From NCBI GenBank assembly GCA_934130935.1, contig CAKOYQ010000012.1, positions 1 through 52,911 on the forward strand: 52,911 nt of DNA, read 5' to 3'. The notes beneath the pieces are model-generated. The model ran no database searches and was not told the origin of the DNA. It saw only the letters and a program-made list of their open reading frames with translations. The stretch's first letter is position 1, and the number at the start of each line of letters is the position of its first letter. This stretch comes from an uncultured Clostridia bacterium. GTDB lineage: Bacteria > Bacillota > Clostridia > TANB77 > CAG-508. Below are positions 32,728 to 42,654 of the stretch, one piece after another. The position numbers were made by a program, and so were the translations under genes.

Positions 32728-33543
32728 TTAAATCATTGCTAGTAATACATATGCATATGGCGCTAGAAACATTAAACTATCTATTCTATCTAACATACCA
32801 CCATGTCCTGGAATTAGATTGCTATAATCTTTTATATTCACATATCTTTTTATGCTTGATGCTGCAAAATCTCCTAATTGTCCAGCAATACTTAGTACTA
32901 CTGTTATTATTCCTATTAAAACATATGAATATTCAAGATTATATATTGAATTCATGGCAACTGTATATAATATTGCTATTACTACTGCCCCTACAGCTCC
33001 TGCAATACATCCTTCTATTGATTTCTTAGGACTTACTTCGCTAAATTTGTGTTTTCCAAATCTTTTTCCTATAAGATATGCAAATATGTCAGTTCCCCAA
33101 GCTGCTATTATTGCATACCATATAAGTATCCTTCCATTATCTATACCTCGTAATAATGTTATAAAAACTATACATCCAATAACATATGCCATACCAAAAA
33201 ACGTATATGCTATATCCTTAAAATTTATTTTCATGTTTGTAACTATAACATGTAAAAACAATATTAACATTATAGTTGGAATCAATAATACTAATACACT
33301 CCTCGAAAGTTGTTCTGGTAAACTCTCTGGAATTATATGAACTACTGCAATAGAAACACATGCTAAGTACCCTAGCCATTTTACTGGCTTTGCTTCTTTT
33401 GATATCGCATTAAAATATTCTTGCATTCCTAGCATTGCAACAAATGCCAAAAATACGTCTACTACATATTTATTTCCAAATGTCAATATTATTACAACTA
33501 ATGGAAATCCTAATAATGCTGATGTTACTCTTTTTATATCCAT
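32728..33543 (-). CDS. cdsA: Phosphatidate cytidylyltransferase
   Basis: Integral membrane enzyme making CDP-diacylglycerol from phosphatidic acid and CTP, the branch point of phospholipid synthesis. The protein of 271 residues is strongly hydrophobic with about eight transmembrane helices. The family signature near the C-terminus is present: SIKRYVNIKDYSN followed by PGHGGMLDRIDS. AAGGAG precedes the start. It lies between uppS and rseP. Confidence 0.96.
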   Translation of the reverse strand: MDIKRVTSALLGFPLVVIILTFGNKYVVDVFLAFVAMLGMQEYFNAISKEAKPVKWLGYLACVSIAVVHIIPESLPEQLSRSVLVLLIPTIMLILFLHVIVTNMKINFKDIAYTFFGMAYVIGCIVFITLLRGIDNGRILIWYAIIAAWGTDIFAYLIGKRFGKHKFSEVSPKKSIEGCIAGAVGAVVIAILYTVAMNSIYNLEYSYVLIGIITVVLSIAGQLGDFAASSIKRYVNIKDYSNLIPGHGGMLDRIDSLMFLAPYAYVLLAMI

Positions 33544-33586
33544 AACTTCTCCTTCTTTTTCACTTTACTTTTTATTATATACACTT

Positions 33587-34300
33587 TTAGCTTGCCCCAA
33601 ATTTTCTTGTTCTTTTTTGATATTCCATTATTGCATCATCTAAATCTTGTTCTGTAAAATCTGGCCAATTCTTCTCTATAAATAATAGCTCTGAATAGGC
33701 AACTTGCCATGATAAGAAATTGCTCAAACGTATTTCTCCACTTGTTCTTATAACCAAATCTGGGTCTGGCTGGTCAGCTGTATATAAATTGTCTGAAATC
33801 ATTTTTTCATTTATGTCGTCAATCTTTATTTGATTGTTTTGGGCTTGTTCTGCAATTCTCTTAACTGCCCTTATAATTTCATCTCTTCCTCCATAATTTA
33901 AAGCTATATTAAAGGTAACTCCTGTATTATTTTTGGTTCTTTTCATACAATTTTCTATACTTTTTTGCATTCCTTGCGAAAGTGCAGTTATATCTCCAAG
34001 TATGTTTACTTTAATATTTTCTGAATCAGCTCTTTTGCTATAATCATCTAAATAACTTTGTAATAGCATCATAAGAGCTTTAACTTCCTCTTCGGTCCTT
34101 TTCCAGTTTTCAGTTGAAAAAGCATATACCGTTATATATTCCAAACCAATTTTATTTGCATATCTTACTATTTTTTCTAATGTTTTTGCTCCTGCTTTGT
34201 GTCCAAAACTTGCTGGTTTTCCTTGAGCTCTTGCCCATCTTCTATTTCCATCCATTATTATTGCTATGTGTCTTGGCATATTTTCTTTATTAAATTCCAT
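33587..34300 (-). CDS. uppS: Undecaprenyl diphosphate synthase
   Basis: Cis-prenyltransferase making the C55 lipid carrier for cell-wall precursors. The protein of 237 residues has the catalytic aspartate (D17) in IIMDGNRRWA, a YAFSTENWKR segment, NYGGRDEI and DPDLVIRTSGEIRLSNFLSW near the C-terminus. AAAGGAG precedes the ATG. Its position between frr and cdsA is standard. Confidence 0.97.
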   Translation of the reverse strand: MEFNKENMPRHIAIIMDGNRRWARAQGKPASFGHKAGAKTLEKIVRYANKIGLEYITVYAFSTENWKRTEEEVKALMMLLQSYLDDYSKRADSENIKVNILGDITALSQGMQKSIENCMKRTKNNTGVTFNIALNYGGRDEIIRAVKRIAEQAQNNQIKIDDINEKMISDNLYTADQPDPDLVIRTSGEIRLSNFLSWQVAYSELLFIEKNWPDFTEQDLDDAIMEYQKRTRKFGAS

Positions 34301-34352
34301 TATCTTTCTCCTTTGGCATCAAAATATAATTGCATAATAATTATTCTATTAC

Positions 34353-34901
34353 TTATATATTCATAATTTCATTTTCTTTATTTGCAAGTATTTTATCAAT
34401 TTCTTCTATATTTTTATCTGTTATTTTTTGAATTTCTGTTTCAGCCATCTTTAACTCATCTTCTGTTATCTCACTATTTTTTTGTTTAGATTTTGCTTCA
34501 TCTATTCCATCTCTTCTAATTGCTCTTATTGATACTTTAGCTTCTTCTGCTATTTTCTTTATATCTTTTACTATTTCTTTTCTTCTCTCTTCATTTAATT
34601 CTGGGAAAGCTAGTCTTATTACTTTTCCATCATTATTTGGGTTAATTCCTATGTCTGATGCTAATATTGCTTTTTCTATATCCTTTAATACACTCATATC
34701 CCATGGTTGAATTACTATTAATCTAGCTTCAGGTACTGATATACCTGCCATTTGATTAATCGGTGTTGGTGTTCCATAATAATCTACTTTCACTTTATTC
34801 AATATAGCCGGATTTGCTCTACCTGCCCTTATTTCAGACAATTTTTCTTGATACGCTCCTATTGATTTTTCCATTCTTTCTTTTAAATTTGTATAATCCA
34901 T
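34353..34901 (-). CDS. frr: Ribosome recycling factor
   Basis: Releases ribosomes from mRNA after termination, together with EF-G. The protein of 182 residues is family length: RAGRANPAILNKVKVDYYG, PTPINQMAGISVPEARLIV, QPWD, and the helical C-terminal arm. GGAAGG lies upstream of the ATG. It is 38 bases after pyrH. Confidence 0.97.
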   Translation of the reverse strand: MDYTNLKERMEKSIGAYQEKLSEIRAGRANPAILNKVKVDYYGTPTPINQMAGISVPEARLIVIQPWDMSVLKDIEKAILASDIGINPNNDGKVIRLAFPELNEERRKEIVKDIKKIAEEAKVSIRAIRRDGIDEAKSKQKNSEITEDELKMAETEIQKITDKNIEEIDKILANKENEIMNI

Positions 34902-34939
34902 AATCTATTCATTTCCTTCCTTTTTATTTATTTCTCTAC

Positions 34940-35647
34940 TTAAGATACTATTGTTCCAATTTTTTCTCCTTTTACAGCCCTTACTATATTTTCTGGATCT
35001 GCTATTCCAAATACTAATAATGGAATATCGTTATCTCGGCACATAGCTGTTGCAGTTGAATCCATTACTTTTAAATCTTTATTTAATACATCTAAATAAG
35101 ATATTTCTTCAAATCTTATTGCATCTTTTTGAATTTTAGGATCTGCTGAATATACTGCATCTATTGCCTTTCCTAATAATATAATATCTGCCTTTATCTC
35201 TGTTGCCCTTAACACTGCTGCTGTATCTGTTGTAAAATAAGGATGACCTGTTCCGCATGCAAATATTACTACTCTTCCTCTATTTAAATGTTTTTCCGCT
35301 TTTCTTTGTATAAATGGCTCTGCTATTTCTCTCATTTCTATTGCTGTTTGTACTCTTGAATGTATGCCTCTTTCTTCTAAAGCATCTTGTAATGCTAACC
35401 CGTTCATCGCTGTTGCAAGCATACCCATGTAATCTGCTGTTGTTCTTTCCATCTGATGTCCTTGTCTCCCCCTCCAGAAGTTTCCTCCACCTACTACTAT
35501 TGCAACCTGTACTCCCATGTCAACTACCTCTTTTATTTTGTCACAAATTTTTCCTATCACTTCTGCATTTACACCTGTCTTTTGCTCTCCTGCTAGAGCT
35601 TCCCCGCTTAGTTTTAAAAGTACTCTTTTATACTTTGGTTCTGACAT
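34940..35647 (-). CDS. pyrH: UMP kinase
   Basis: Phosphorylates UMP to UDP with ATP; amino-acid-kinase fold. The protein of 235 residues has RVLLKLSGEAL at the start, VVGGGNFWRGRQ, MGMLATAMNGLALQ, and TDTAAVLRATEI. The ATG chosen has AAAGGA 9 bases upstream; a TTG 9 bases earlier would sit too close to it. It is the first gene of the pyrH-frr-uppS-cdsA-rseP operon. No clear promoter was found upstream of it. Confidence 0.96.
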   Translation of the reverse strand: MSEPKYKRVLLKLSGEALAGEQKTGVNAEVIGKICDKIKEVVDMGVQVAIVVGGGNFWRGRQGHQMERTTADYMGMLATAMNGLALQDALEERGIHSRVQTAIEMREIAEPFIQRKAEKHLNRGRVVIFACGTGHPYFTTDTAAVLRATEIKADIILLGKAIDAVYSADPKIQKDAIRFEEISYLDVLNKDLKVMDSTATAMCRDNDIPLLVFGIADPENIVRAVKGEKIGTIVS

Positions 35648-35763
35648 CTGTATCAATCCTTTCTTTAGAACAATTATATGTTCTTTATCATTGTTGTTAT
35701 TCTATCATACTTTTATTAAATTGAGTAGTATTTTATGAAAATTTTCTTATTTTCCTAATTAAT

Positions 35764-35797
35764 AAAAAAGTATCAACATTTTCTGTTGGTACCTTTT
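35764..35797 (-). terminator. Terminator of pflBA
   Basis: On the minus strand AAAAAGGTACCAACA pairs with TGTTGATACTTTTTT around GAAAA, 29 bases past the pflA stop. A bidirectional role is possible. Confidence 0.75.
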
Positions 35798-35825
35798 TCA
35801 TAACACTTATTTCTAATATTCAATT

Positions 35826-36554
35826 TTATATCTCTAAAATCCTCTTTGCTCTATCGACATCATCTTGATTTGCATCTCGTACACCTTCTAATGGGTATTC
35901 TAATCCAAGCTTTTTCCATTTATATTTTCCCATACTATGATATGGCAAAATTTGTACTTTTTCTACTGTCTTTAATGTTGAAAGAAAATCTTTTAGTTTT
36001 AGTAAATCGTCTTCAGCATCTGTATAACCTGGCACTAAAACTTGTCTTATCCACATTTTGATATTATTATCACTTAAATATCTTGCAAATTCCAATTCTT
36101 TTTTATTAGAAAAGCCCACAAGCTCTTTGCACTTCTCTTCATCAATATGTTTAATATCTAATAACACTAAATCCGTATATTTTAAAACCTCTTTTACTCC
36201 ATCAGTTAGGATTACCATTCCAGAAGTATCAATACAGGTAGAAATACCATCTTGTTTTAACCTTTTAAATAGTTCTAAAACAAAATTATGTTGTAATAAT
36301 GGTTCTCCACCTGTCACTGTTACTCCTCCACCTGATGGAATTATATAATTTTTATATCTATTAATTTTTTCTATGATTTCATCTATTGATTTATATTGTC
36401 CACCATTTATATCCCATGTATCTCTATTATGGCAATACTTACATTGCAAGTGACATCCTTGTAGAAATAATACAAATCTTATACCAGGTCCATCAACAGT
36501 TCCAAAACTCTCTGTTGAATGAACCTTTGCATAATATTTTAAATCTTTTTCCAT
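35826..36554 (-). CDS. pflA: Pyruvate formate-lyase-activating enzyme
   Basis: Radical-SAM enzyme that generates the glycyl radical on PflB. The protein of 242 residues has VHSTESFGTVDGPGIRFVLF followed by the CxxxCxxC cluster motif (GCHLQCKYCHN) that binds the [4Fe-4S] cluster. GGGVTVTGGEPLLQ is the SAM-binding stretch. The start is placed at the ATG just past the pflB stop (AGAAGAGAAG upstream), where family similarity begins; upstream in-frame starts fall within pflB. It is co-transcribed with pflB. Confidence 0.96.
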   Translation of the reverse strand: MEKDLKYYAKVHSTESFGTVDGPGIRFVLFLQGCHLQCKYCHNRDTWDINGGQYKSIDEIIEKINRYKNYIIPSGGGVTVTGGEPLLQHNFVLELFKRLKQDGISTCIDTSGMVILTDGVKEVLKYTDLVLLDIKHIDEEKCKELVGFSNKKELEFARYLSDNNIKMWIRQVLVPGYTDAEDDLLKLKDFLSTLKTVEKVQILPYHSMGKYKWKKLGLEYPLEGVRDANQDDVDRAKRILEI

Positions 36555-36570
36555 CTTCTCTTCTTTCTTT

Positions 36571-38808
36571 TTAAATTCTTTCATGAATTGTTCTATTAAT
36601 AACATCCAACTGTTGTTCTCTTGTCAATTTTGTAAAGTGTACAGCATATCCTGAAACTCTGATTGTAAGTTGAGGATATTTTTCTGGATGTTCCATTGCA
36701 TCTTCAAGTAAAGCTCTATCAAATACATTTACATTAATGTGATGTCCTGTTTGTGCAAAATATCCATCTAACATACTTACTAAATTATTTATTTTTGTTT
36801 TTTCGTCTTGCCCTAATGTTCCTGGAGTAATTGCAAATGTATAAGAAATTCCATCTTCTGAATCTTCAAATGGCAATTTTGCGATTGAATTCATTACTGC
36901 TAATGCTCCATTAACATCTCTTCCATGCAATGGGTTTGCTCCAGGTCCAAATGGTGCTCCAGCACGTCTTCCATCTGGTGTATTTCCCGTTGCTTTTCCA
37001 TATACTACATTTGATGTTATTGTTAATATTGATAATGTGTGCTTTGAATCTCTATATGTTGGATGTTTCTTTAATTTATTTAAAAATCTTCTAACTACTT
37101 CGACTGCTATTGTGTCAACTCTATCATCATCATTACCAAATTGAGGATATTCTCCTTCTACTTGATAGTCTACTGCTAACCCAGTTTCATCTCTAATTAC
37201 TTTTACTTTTGCATATTTGATTGCAGAAAGTGAGTCTGCAACTACTGATAACCCAGCAACCCCACATGCCATTGTTCTTATTATATCTTTGTCATGTAAA
37301 GCCATTTCTATTGCTTCATATGAATATTTATCATGCATATAATGTATTGCATTTAATGCTTTTATATATATTTTTGCAACATATTCCATCATTTGGTCAA
37401 ATTTTTCTATTACTTCATCATAGTTTAAGTATTCTGATGTTATTGGTGCAAATTTTGGTGTTACTTGTTTACCACTCTTTTCATCTCGACCACCATTTAT
37501 TGCGTATAATAATGTTTTTGCTAAGTTTGCTCTTGCTCCAAAGAATTGCATTTGTTTTCCTATTTTCATAGGTGATACACAACATGCTATTCCATAGTCG
37601 TCTCCAAGTGTTGCTCTCATAACATCATCATTTTCATATTGAATTGATGATGTTTTTATTGATAATTTTGCTGTATATCTCTTGAAACCTTCTGGCAATC
37701 TTGTTGACCATAATACAGTAAGATTTGGTTCAGGAGCTGGTCCTAAATTTTCTAATGTGTGTAATACTCTAAATGAATTCTTAGTAACTAATGTTCTACC
37801 ATCTATTCCCATTCCACCAATACTTTCTGTTACCCATACTGGATCTCCACTGAATAATTCATTGTATTCTGGTGTTCTTAAAAATCTAACTAATCTTAGT
37901 TTCATTACAAAATGATCCATTAATTCTTGTGCTTGTTCTTCTGTTAATGTTCCATTTTTTAAATCTCTTTCTATATATATATCTAAAAATGTTGATGTTC
38001 TACCAATACTCATTGCTGCACCATTTTGGTCTTTTACAGATCCTAAATATCCAAAATATAACCATTGTATTGCTTCTTTTGCATTTTCAGCTGGCCTTGA
38101 TATATCAAATCCGTATTTTTCTGCCATTACTTTTAATTGGTTAAGAGCTTTAATTTGCTCGGAAATTTCTTCTCTTTCTCTTATTACTTTTTCTGTAAAA
38201 TCATCTACATTTAATATTTCAAGTTCTTCCTTTTTCTCTGCAATTAATTCATCTACACCATATAATGCAACTCTTCTGTAATCTCCTATAATTCTTCCTC
38301 TTCCATATCCATCTGGAAGTCCTGTAATTAGGTGTGAACTTCTTGCTGCTCTTATGTCTGGTGTATATACATCAAATACTCCATCATTATGTGTTTTTCT
38401 TGCTGTATGGAAAATTATATCTGTTTCTGGATCAACTTCTCTTCCATATGCTTCACATGATTTTTCTACTATTCTGATTCCTCCAAATGGCATTATTGCT
38501 CTTTTTAGTGGTGCATCTGTTTGTAGTCCCACTATTTCTTCTAAATTTTTGTCTATATATCCTGCTTCATGTGCTGATACCGTTGATATTGTTTTTGTAT
38601 CAATATCTAGTACTCCACCTTGTGCATCATGTTCTTTTTTATATAAATCTAAAACCTCATCCCATAATTTTCTTGTCTTATCTGTTGTCCCTGCTAAAAA
38701 ACTTGAATCTCCTGTGTATGGTGTATAATTTTTTTGTATAAAGTTTCTTACATCTATTTGCCTTATCCATTCGCCTTTCTCAAACCCTTTCCATTGTTCA
38801 AAATCCAT
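36571..38808 (-). CDS. pflB: Formate C-acetyltransferase (pyruvate formate-lyase)
   Basis: Oxygen-sensitive glycyl-radical enzyme converting pyruvate and CoA to acetyl-CoA and formate in anaerobes. The protein of 745 residues has the two active-site cysteines in GIACCVSPMK (about C409-C410) and the glycyl-radical site in VSGYAVHFTK (about G720). The ATG has GGAAGGAA 10 bases upstream; a GTG three codons earlier is less likely. The CC pair supports true PFL and not a diol-dehydratase-type relative. The promoter is at 38914-38942; pflA follows. Confidence 0.97.
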   Translation of the reverse strand: MDFEQWKGFEKGEWIRQIDVRNFIQKNYTPYTGDSSFLAGTTDKTRKLWDEVLDLYKKEHDAQGGVLDIDTKTISTVSAHEAGYIDKNLEEIVGLQTDAPLKRAIMPFGGIRIVEKSCEAYGREVDPETDIIFHTARKTHNDGVFDVYTPDIRAARSSHLITGLPDGYGRGRIIGDYRRVALYGVDELIAEKKEELEILNVDDFTEKVIREREEISEQIKALNQLKVMAEKYGFDISRPAENAKEAIQWLYFGYLGSVKDQNGAAMSIGRTSTFLDIYIERDLKNGTLTEEQAQELMDHFVMKLRLVRFLRTPEYNELFSGDPVWVTESIGGMGIDGRTLVTKNSFRVLHTLENLGPAPEPNLTVLWSTRLPEGFKRYTAKLSIKTSSIQYENDDVMRATLGDDYGIACCVSPMKIGKQMQFFGARANLAKTLLYAINGGRDEKSGKQVTPKFAPITSEYLNYDEVIEKFDQMMEYVAKIYIKALNAIHYMHDKYSYEAIEMALHDKDIIRTMACGVAGLSVVADSLSAIKYAKVKVIRDETGLAVDYQVEGEYPQFGNDDDRVDTIAVEVVRRFLNKLKKHPTYRDSKHTLSILTITSNVVYGKATGNTPDGRRAGAPFGPGANPLHGRDVNGALAVMNSIAKLPFEDSEDGISYTFAITPGTLGQDEKTKINNLVSMLDGYFAQTGHHINVNVFDRALLEDAMEHPEKYPQLTIRVSGYAVHFTKLTREQQLDVINRTIHERI

Positions 38809-38913
38809 ATAAATCACGTTCCTTCCATTAATATTTAGTTTTTTATCAGCTTTTTTTACTTATAAGCATTTTGCTTTTATTATTATCTTTTTGCTTAACT
38901 TTTATTCTTTGGT

Positions 38914-38942
38914 ATTATATTTTTTTTATCTTGTTTTGTCAA
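38914..38942 (-). promoter_or_regulatory. pflBA promoter
   Basis: Minus strand: perfect TTGACA (38937-38942), 17 bases, perfect TATAAT (38914-38919). Confidence 0.75.
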
Positions 38943-39000
38943 TAAATTTTTGTTCATATACAAAATAAAATATATCCACTAAAATAGACCACAAGTTAAC

Positions 39001-39029
39001 TTGATTTTTTTTGAACTAATGTATATAAT
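39001..39029 (+). promoter_or_regulatory. tex promoter
   Basis: TTGATT (39001-39006), 17-base spacer, TATAAT (39024-39029), about 90 bases before the ATG. Confidence 0.65.
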
Positions 39030-39119
39030 GTACAAAAAGTTGAGCCAAAAAAACAAGAAAAATTTTCAATTTTCTTTCCCACTATCTCAAAAAATTGGTC
39101 TCAGAAAGGAAATAATGAT

Positions 39120-41303
39120 ATGGATAAAATAACTAATAAAATAGCAGAAGAATTAAATGTAAAATCTACACAAGTAGAAAATGCAATCAAATTAATAGAT
39201 GAAGGAAACACAATTCCATTTATTGCACGTTACAGAAAAGAAGCAACAGGTGGATTAAGTGATGAAATTTTAAGAAATTTAGGTGAAAGATTAAATTATT
39301 TAAGAAACCTTGAAACACGCAAAGAGGAAATTATTAAATCTATTAGTGAACAAGGAAAATTAACAGACGAACTTACAGTTGCTATAGCATCTGCTGAAAC
39401 ACTTGCAGAGGTAGAAGATTTATATAGACCTTTCAAGCAAAAGAAAAAAACAAGAGCAACAGTAGCAAAAGCTAAAGGATTAGAACCATTAGCTGATATA
39501 ATTTTAGCTCAAAAAGAAGAAACACCTATTGAACAATTAGCTAAACAATATATAAATATTGATTCTTTATCAGATGAAGACAAAGCAAACAAAGATAAAG
39601 TAGTTGCTTCTGTAGATAATGCAATTCAAGGAGCTTTAGATATTATTGCAGAAAATATCTCTGATAATGCCAAATATAGAAAATACATAAAAAAAGTATG
39701 CTACCGCGAAAGTACTATTACTACAAAAGCCTCTAAACCTGACGAAAAATCCAATTATGAAATGTATTATGATTTTTCAGAATTGGTTCATAAACTTCCA
39801 AGTCATAGAATTTTAGCAATTAACAGAGGAGAAAAAGAAGACTTTTTAAAAGTTTCTATAGATAAGCCTGAAAGTAAAATTTTATATTATATGCAAAAAG
39901 ATATTATTCAAGGTAAAACCCAATTTACAGAAATGCTAGAAAACACTATCTTAGATTCATATAAAAGACTAATAGAACCATCTATAGAAAGAGAAATCCG
40001 CTCAGACTTGACAGAAAAGGCAGAAGAAAAAGCCATTAAAGTCTTTGGGCAAAATGCAAGACAATTATTGCTTGGAGCACCTATAAAGGGAAAAACTGTT
40101 ATGGGCTTTGATCCTGCATATAGAACTGGTTGTAAAATTGCTGTAATTAGCGAAACCGGTAAAGTTTTAGATACTTCAACTGTATACCCAACAGCTCCTC
40201 AAAATGATGTAGAAAATGCTAAAAAGACTTTATTAGATTTAATCGAAAAACATCATATAGATATAATAGCTATTGGAAATGGAACTGCGTCAAGAGAATC
40301 TGAAATGTTTGTGTCAGATATGATTAAAGAAGTAAAACATGATATTTGTTACGTTATTGTTAGCGAAGCAGGTGCTTCTGTATATTCTGCTTCAAAACTT
40401 GCTACAGAAGAATACCCAGATATAAATGTATCGATAAGAGGTGCAATATCGATTGCCCGTAGACTTCAGGATCCTCTTGCTGAGCTTGTAAAAATAGACC
40501 CTAAAGCTATAGGAGTCGGTCAATATCAACATGATGTAAATCAAAAAAGATTATCTGAGAGTCTAACAGGTGTTGTAGAAGACAGTGTTAATAAAGTTGG
40601 TGTTGATGTAAACACAGCTACACCTTCTCTTTTATCATATGTTGCAGGTATTAATAACACTATTGCCAAAAACATAGTAAAATATAGAGATGAAAACGGA
40701 AAGTTAAAAGAAAGAAAAGAACTTTTAAAAGTCCCAAAATTAGGCAAAGTTGCTTTTGAACAATGTGCTGGATTTATTAGAATTCCTGACGGAACAAATC
40801 CGTTAGAAAATACAGCAGTCCATCCTGAAAGCTATGAACCAACTGAAAAACTTTTAGAAAAACTTGGCTTTAGTACTAACGATTTAAAAAATAAAAATGA
40901 CTTAAACTCTCTTCGTGAAAAATTAAAAACAGTTGATATTAATAGTCTTTCAGAAGAGCTTAGTATTGGTGAAATGACTTTGTCAGATATTATAACAGAA
41001 CTTTCTAAACCAGGTCGTGACCCTAGAGAAGATATGCCTAAACCAGTTCTTCGTAGTGATGTTTTAAAGTTTGAAGATTTAACAGAAGGAATGGTTCTTA
41101 CTGGAACTGTTCGTAATGTTATTGATTTCGGAGCTTTTGTAGATATCGGTGTTAAATATGATGGACTTGTACATATTTCAGAAATGAGTGATTCTTATAT
41201 TAAAAACCCTTCTGATTTGGTTTCTGTTGGGGATATTGTAAAAGTCAAAGTTATTAAAATTGACTCTGAACGCAAAAAAGTTGGACTAAGCATGAAGATA
41301 TAA
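39120..41303 (+). CDS. tex: Tex-family RNA-binding transcription accessory protein
   Basis: Cytoplasmic nucleic-acid-binding protein of 727 residues, similar to eukaryotic Spt6. Domains in order: Tex N-terminal helical region with TIPFIARYRKEATGGLSDE (~32-50), YqgF/RuvC-like fold (VMGFDPAYRTGCKIAVIS, ~335), helix-hairpin-helix repeats (~490-570), and a C-terminal S1 domain (EGMVLTGTVRNVIDFGAFVD, ~655) ending at VGLSMKI. Length and layout are typical. It is transcribed alone on the plus strand. Confidence 0.96.
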   Translation: MDKITNKIAEELNVKSTQVENAIKLIDEGNTIPFIARYRKEATGGLSDEILRNLGERLNYLRNLETRKEEIIKSISEQGKLTDELTVAIASAETLAEVEDLYRPFKQKKKTRATVAKAKGLEPLADIILAQKEETPIEQLAKQYINIDSLSDEDKANKDKVVASVDNAIQGALDIIAENISDNAKYRKYIKKVCYRESTITTKASKPDEKSNYEMYYDFSELVHKLPSHRILAINRGEKEDFLKVSIDKPESKILYYMQKDIIQGKTQFTEMLENTILDSYKRLIEPSIEREIRSDLTEKAEEKAIKVFGQNARQLLLGAPIKGKTVMGFDPAYRTGCKIAVISETGKVLDTSTVYPTAPQNDVENAKKTLLDLIEKHHIDIIAIGNGTASRESEMFVSDMIKEVKHDICYVIVSEAGASVYSASKLATEEYPDINVSIRGAISIARRLQDPLAELVKIDPKAIGVGQYQHDVNQKRLSESLTGVVEDSVNKVGVDVNTATPSLLSYVAGINNTIAKNIVKYRDENGKLKERKELLKVPKLGKVAFEQCAGFIRIPDGTNPLENTAVHPESYEPTEKLLEKLGFSTNDLKNKNDLNSLREKLKTVDINSLSEELSIGEMTLSDIITELSKPGRDPREDMPKPVLRSDVLKFEDLTEGMVLTGTVRNVIDFGAFVDIGVKYDGLVHISEMSDSYIKNPSDLVSVGDIVKVKVIKIDSERKKVGLSMKI

Positions 41304-41306
41304 AAA

Positions 41307-41504
41307 ATTTACAAATAAAAATACTATTAAAAAACATTACAAATTTTGGATAAGCTAAACTTTCGAAGAAATTATAATAAAAAACGATGAGCCTCTTTCA
41401 ATTGGAAATCGAACATCCCTCATCGTTTTTTTAATAATTTCTAACTTCAAGTTTAGATACACAAAATTTTTCATTAATTTTAATAGTATTTTTATTTGTA
41501 ATTC
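41307..41504. repeat. ~200-bp imperfect palindrome between tex and the response regulator
   Basis: The two arms, about 85 bases each, are imperfect reverse complements. Outer ends: TTTACAAATAAAAATACTAT at the left and ATAGTATTTTTATTTGTAAT at the right. The arms continue inward through AAGCTAAACTT/AAGTTTAGATA and AAATTAT/ATAATTT to AAAAAACGATGAG/CTCATCGTTTTTTT. The loop of ~27 bases contains TCAATTGGAAATCGAAC. The central 13-bp stem with T-runs on both sides works as a bidirectional terminator for the converging genes. The long outer arms exceed what a terminator needs and suggest a MITE-like insertion. Confidence 0.8.
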
Positions 41505-41507
41505 TTT

Positions 41508-42563
41508 TTAATATTTTTCTTGTATCTCCTTTATTTTATCAAACTCATTATTTAATATGTCAAGAAAAACTTCTGCAATTTGCGGATCAAATTGAGTTCC
41601 TTCACATTTTCTTATTTCATCTTTTACATGTTCAATATCAATCGGTCCTCTATAACTCCTTCTACTTGTCATTGCATCAAAAGTGTCTGCAACCGCTGCA
41701 ATTCTTGCCAAATATGGTATTTCTTCGCCTTTTAATCTTGCTGGATAACCATTTCCATCATATCTTTCGTGATGATGTTTTACAATCGGTATAATATCTT
41801 TAAAAATTACTGCTGAGCTTAAAATATGTGCTCCTATTGATGGGTGGTTTTTTATTTCTGAATATTCATCATCTGTAAGTTTATCTGGTTTTAATAATAT
41901 ATTATCTGGAATTCCTATCTTTCCAATATCATGGAATAACCCACCTATTCTCAATGTTTTAAGTTGTTCTTCTGTCAATCCTAATTTTTGACCAATTAAT
42001 ACAGAATATTCTGCAACTCTATCTGAATGGCCTCTTGTATATGTATCTTTTGCTTCTACTGTGTATCTTAAAGTCTGTACAATATCTAAATATGCCTGTT
42101 CTAATTTTTCTTTTGAATCAGCTAATTCATCATTTATTTTCTTTATCTCATCCATTTGCTTTACTGATTTTAATCCAGACTCAATTAATAAAAGTAGTTG
42201 ATCAAATTTGTCACTCTTTTCGCAATATCCTTGTATATCTAATCTTTTTATTGTTTCCAAAGGAGGAGCTAAATCTTTATGTCCTGTCAATAATAAAATA
42301 TATAACTCTTTATTAAATTTTCTAATTTCTTCCACTACTTCATCACCATGTAATGGTGTCATCATGAAATCCAACAACATTAAATCAAAATGTTCCTGCC
42401 TAACTGTCTCAATCGCTTTAACAGGATCTGTTATACCTACAAATTCATAATTTGAATTTTCTAGAAGCACCCTTAATGAATCTAATATTCCGTTTTCATC
42501 ATCTACACCAATTACTTTATATTTTCTTTCTCCATTTAATTGATTCTGAAGTGCTTTTCTCAT
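41508..42563 (-). CDS. Response regulator with HD-GYP output domain
   Basis: Two-component regulator of 351 residues. The receiver domain (~14-130) has the acidic pair D21-D22, phospho-acceptor D65 in LMLLDF, and T/K switch residues in LLLTGHKD. A coiled linker (~135-165) leads to an HD-GYP domain (~170-345). It shows HSDRVAEYS, HDIGKIGIPD (H211-D212), the HHHERYDGNGYP signature, and ADTFDAMTSRRSYR. HD-GYP enzymes hydrolyse cyclic di-GMP, or cGAMP in some clades. It is alone on its transcript. The nearby 7TM kinase at 43474-45297 is a plausible partner. Confidence 0.93.
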   Translation of the reverse strand: MRKALQNQLNGERKYKVIGVDDENGILDSLRVLLENSNYEFVGITDPVKAIETVRQEHFDLMLLDFMMTPLHGDEVVEEIRKFNKELYILLLTGHKDLAPPLETIKRLDIQGYCEKSDKFDQLLLLIESGLKSVKQMDEIKKINDELADSKEKLEQAYLDIVQTLRYTVEAKDTYTRGHSDRVAEYSVLIGQKLGLTEEQLKTLRIGGLFHDIGKIGIPDNILLKPDKLTDDEYSEIKNHPSIGAHILSSAVIFKDIIPIVKHHHERYDGNGYPARLKGEEIPYLARIAAVADTFDAMTSRRSYRGPIDIEHVKDEIRKCEGTQFDPQIAEVFLDILNNEFDKIKEIQEKY

Positions 42564-42616
42564 TTTATTATCACCCTCTAATCCTCATTAATTTTCATAT
42601 TTATTATTTATTGTAA

Positions 42617-42645
42617 ATTATATTAGTTTACACTTTAAAAATCAA
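42617..42645 (-). promoter_or_regulatory. Promoter of the HD-GYP response regulator
   Basis: Minus strand: TTGATT (42640-42645), 17-base spacer, TATAAT (42617-42622), leader ~50 bases with GAGGG before the ATG. Confidence 0.65.
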
Positions 42646-42654
42646 GTTTTTTTA

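Larger units (their letters stand above)
38809..39119. other. Divergent intergenic region between pflB and tex
   Basis: It holds the two opposed promoters (38914-38942 minus, 39001-39029 plus) and the tex ribosome binding site AGAAAGGA. The pflB leader is about 105 bases. No gene or obvious FNR-like palindrome is seen. Confidence 0.5.
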
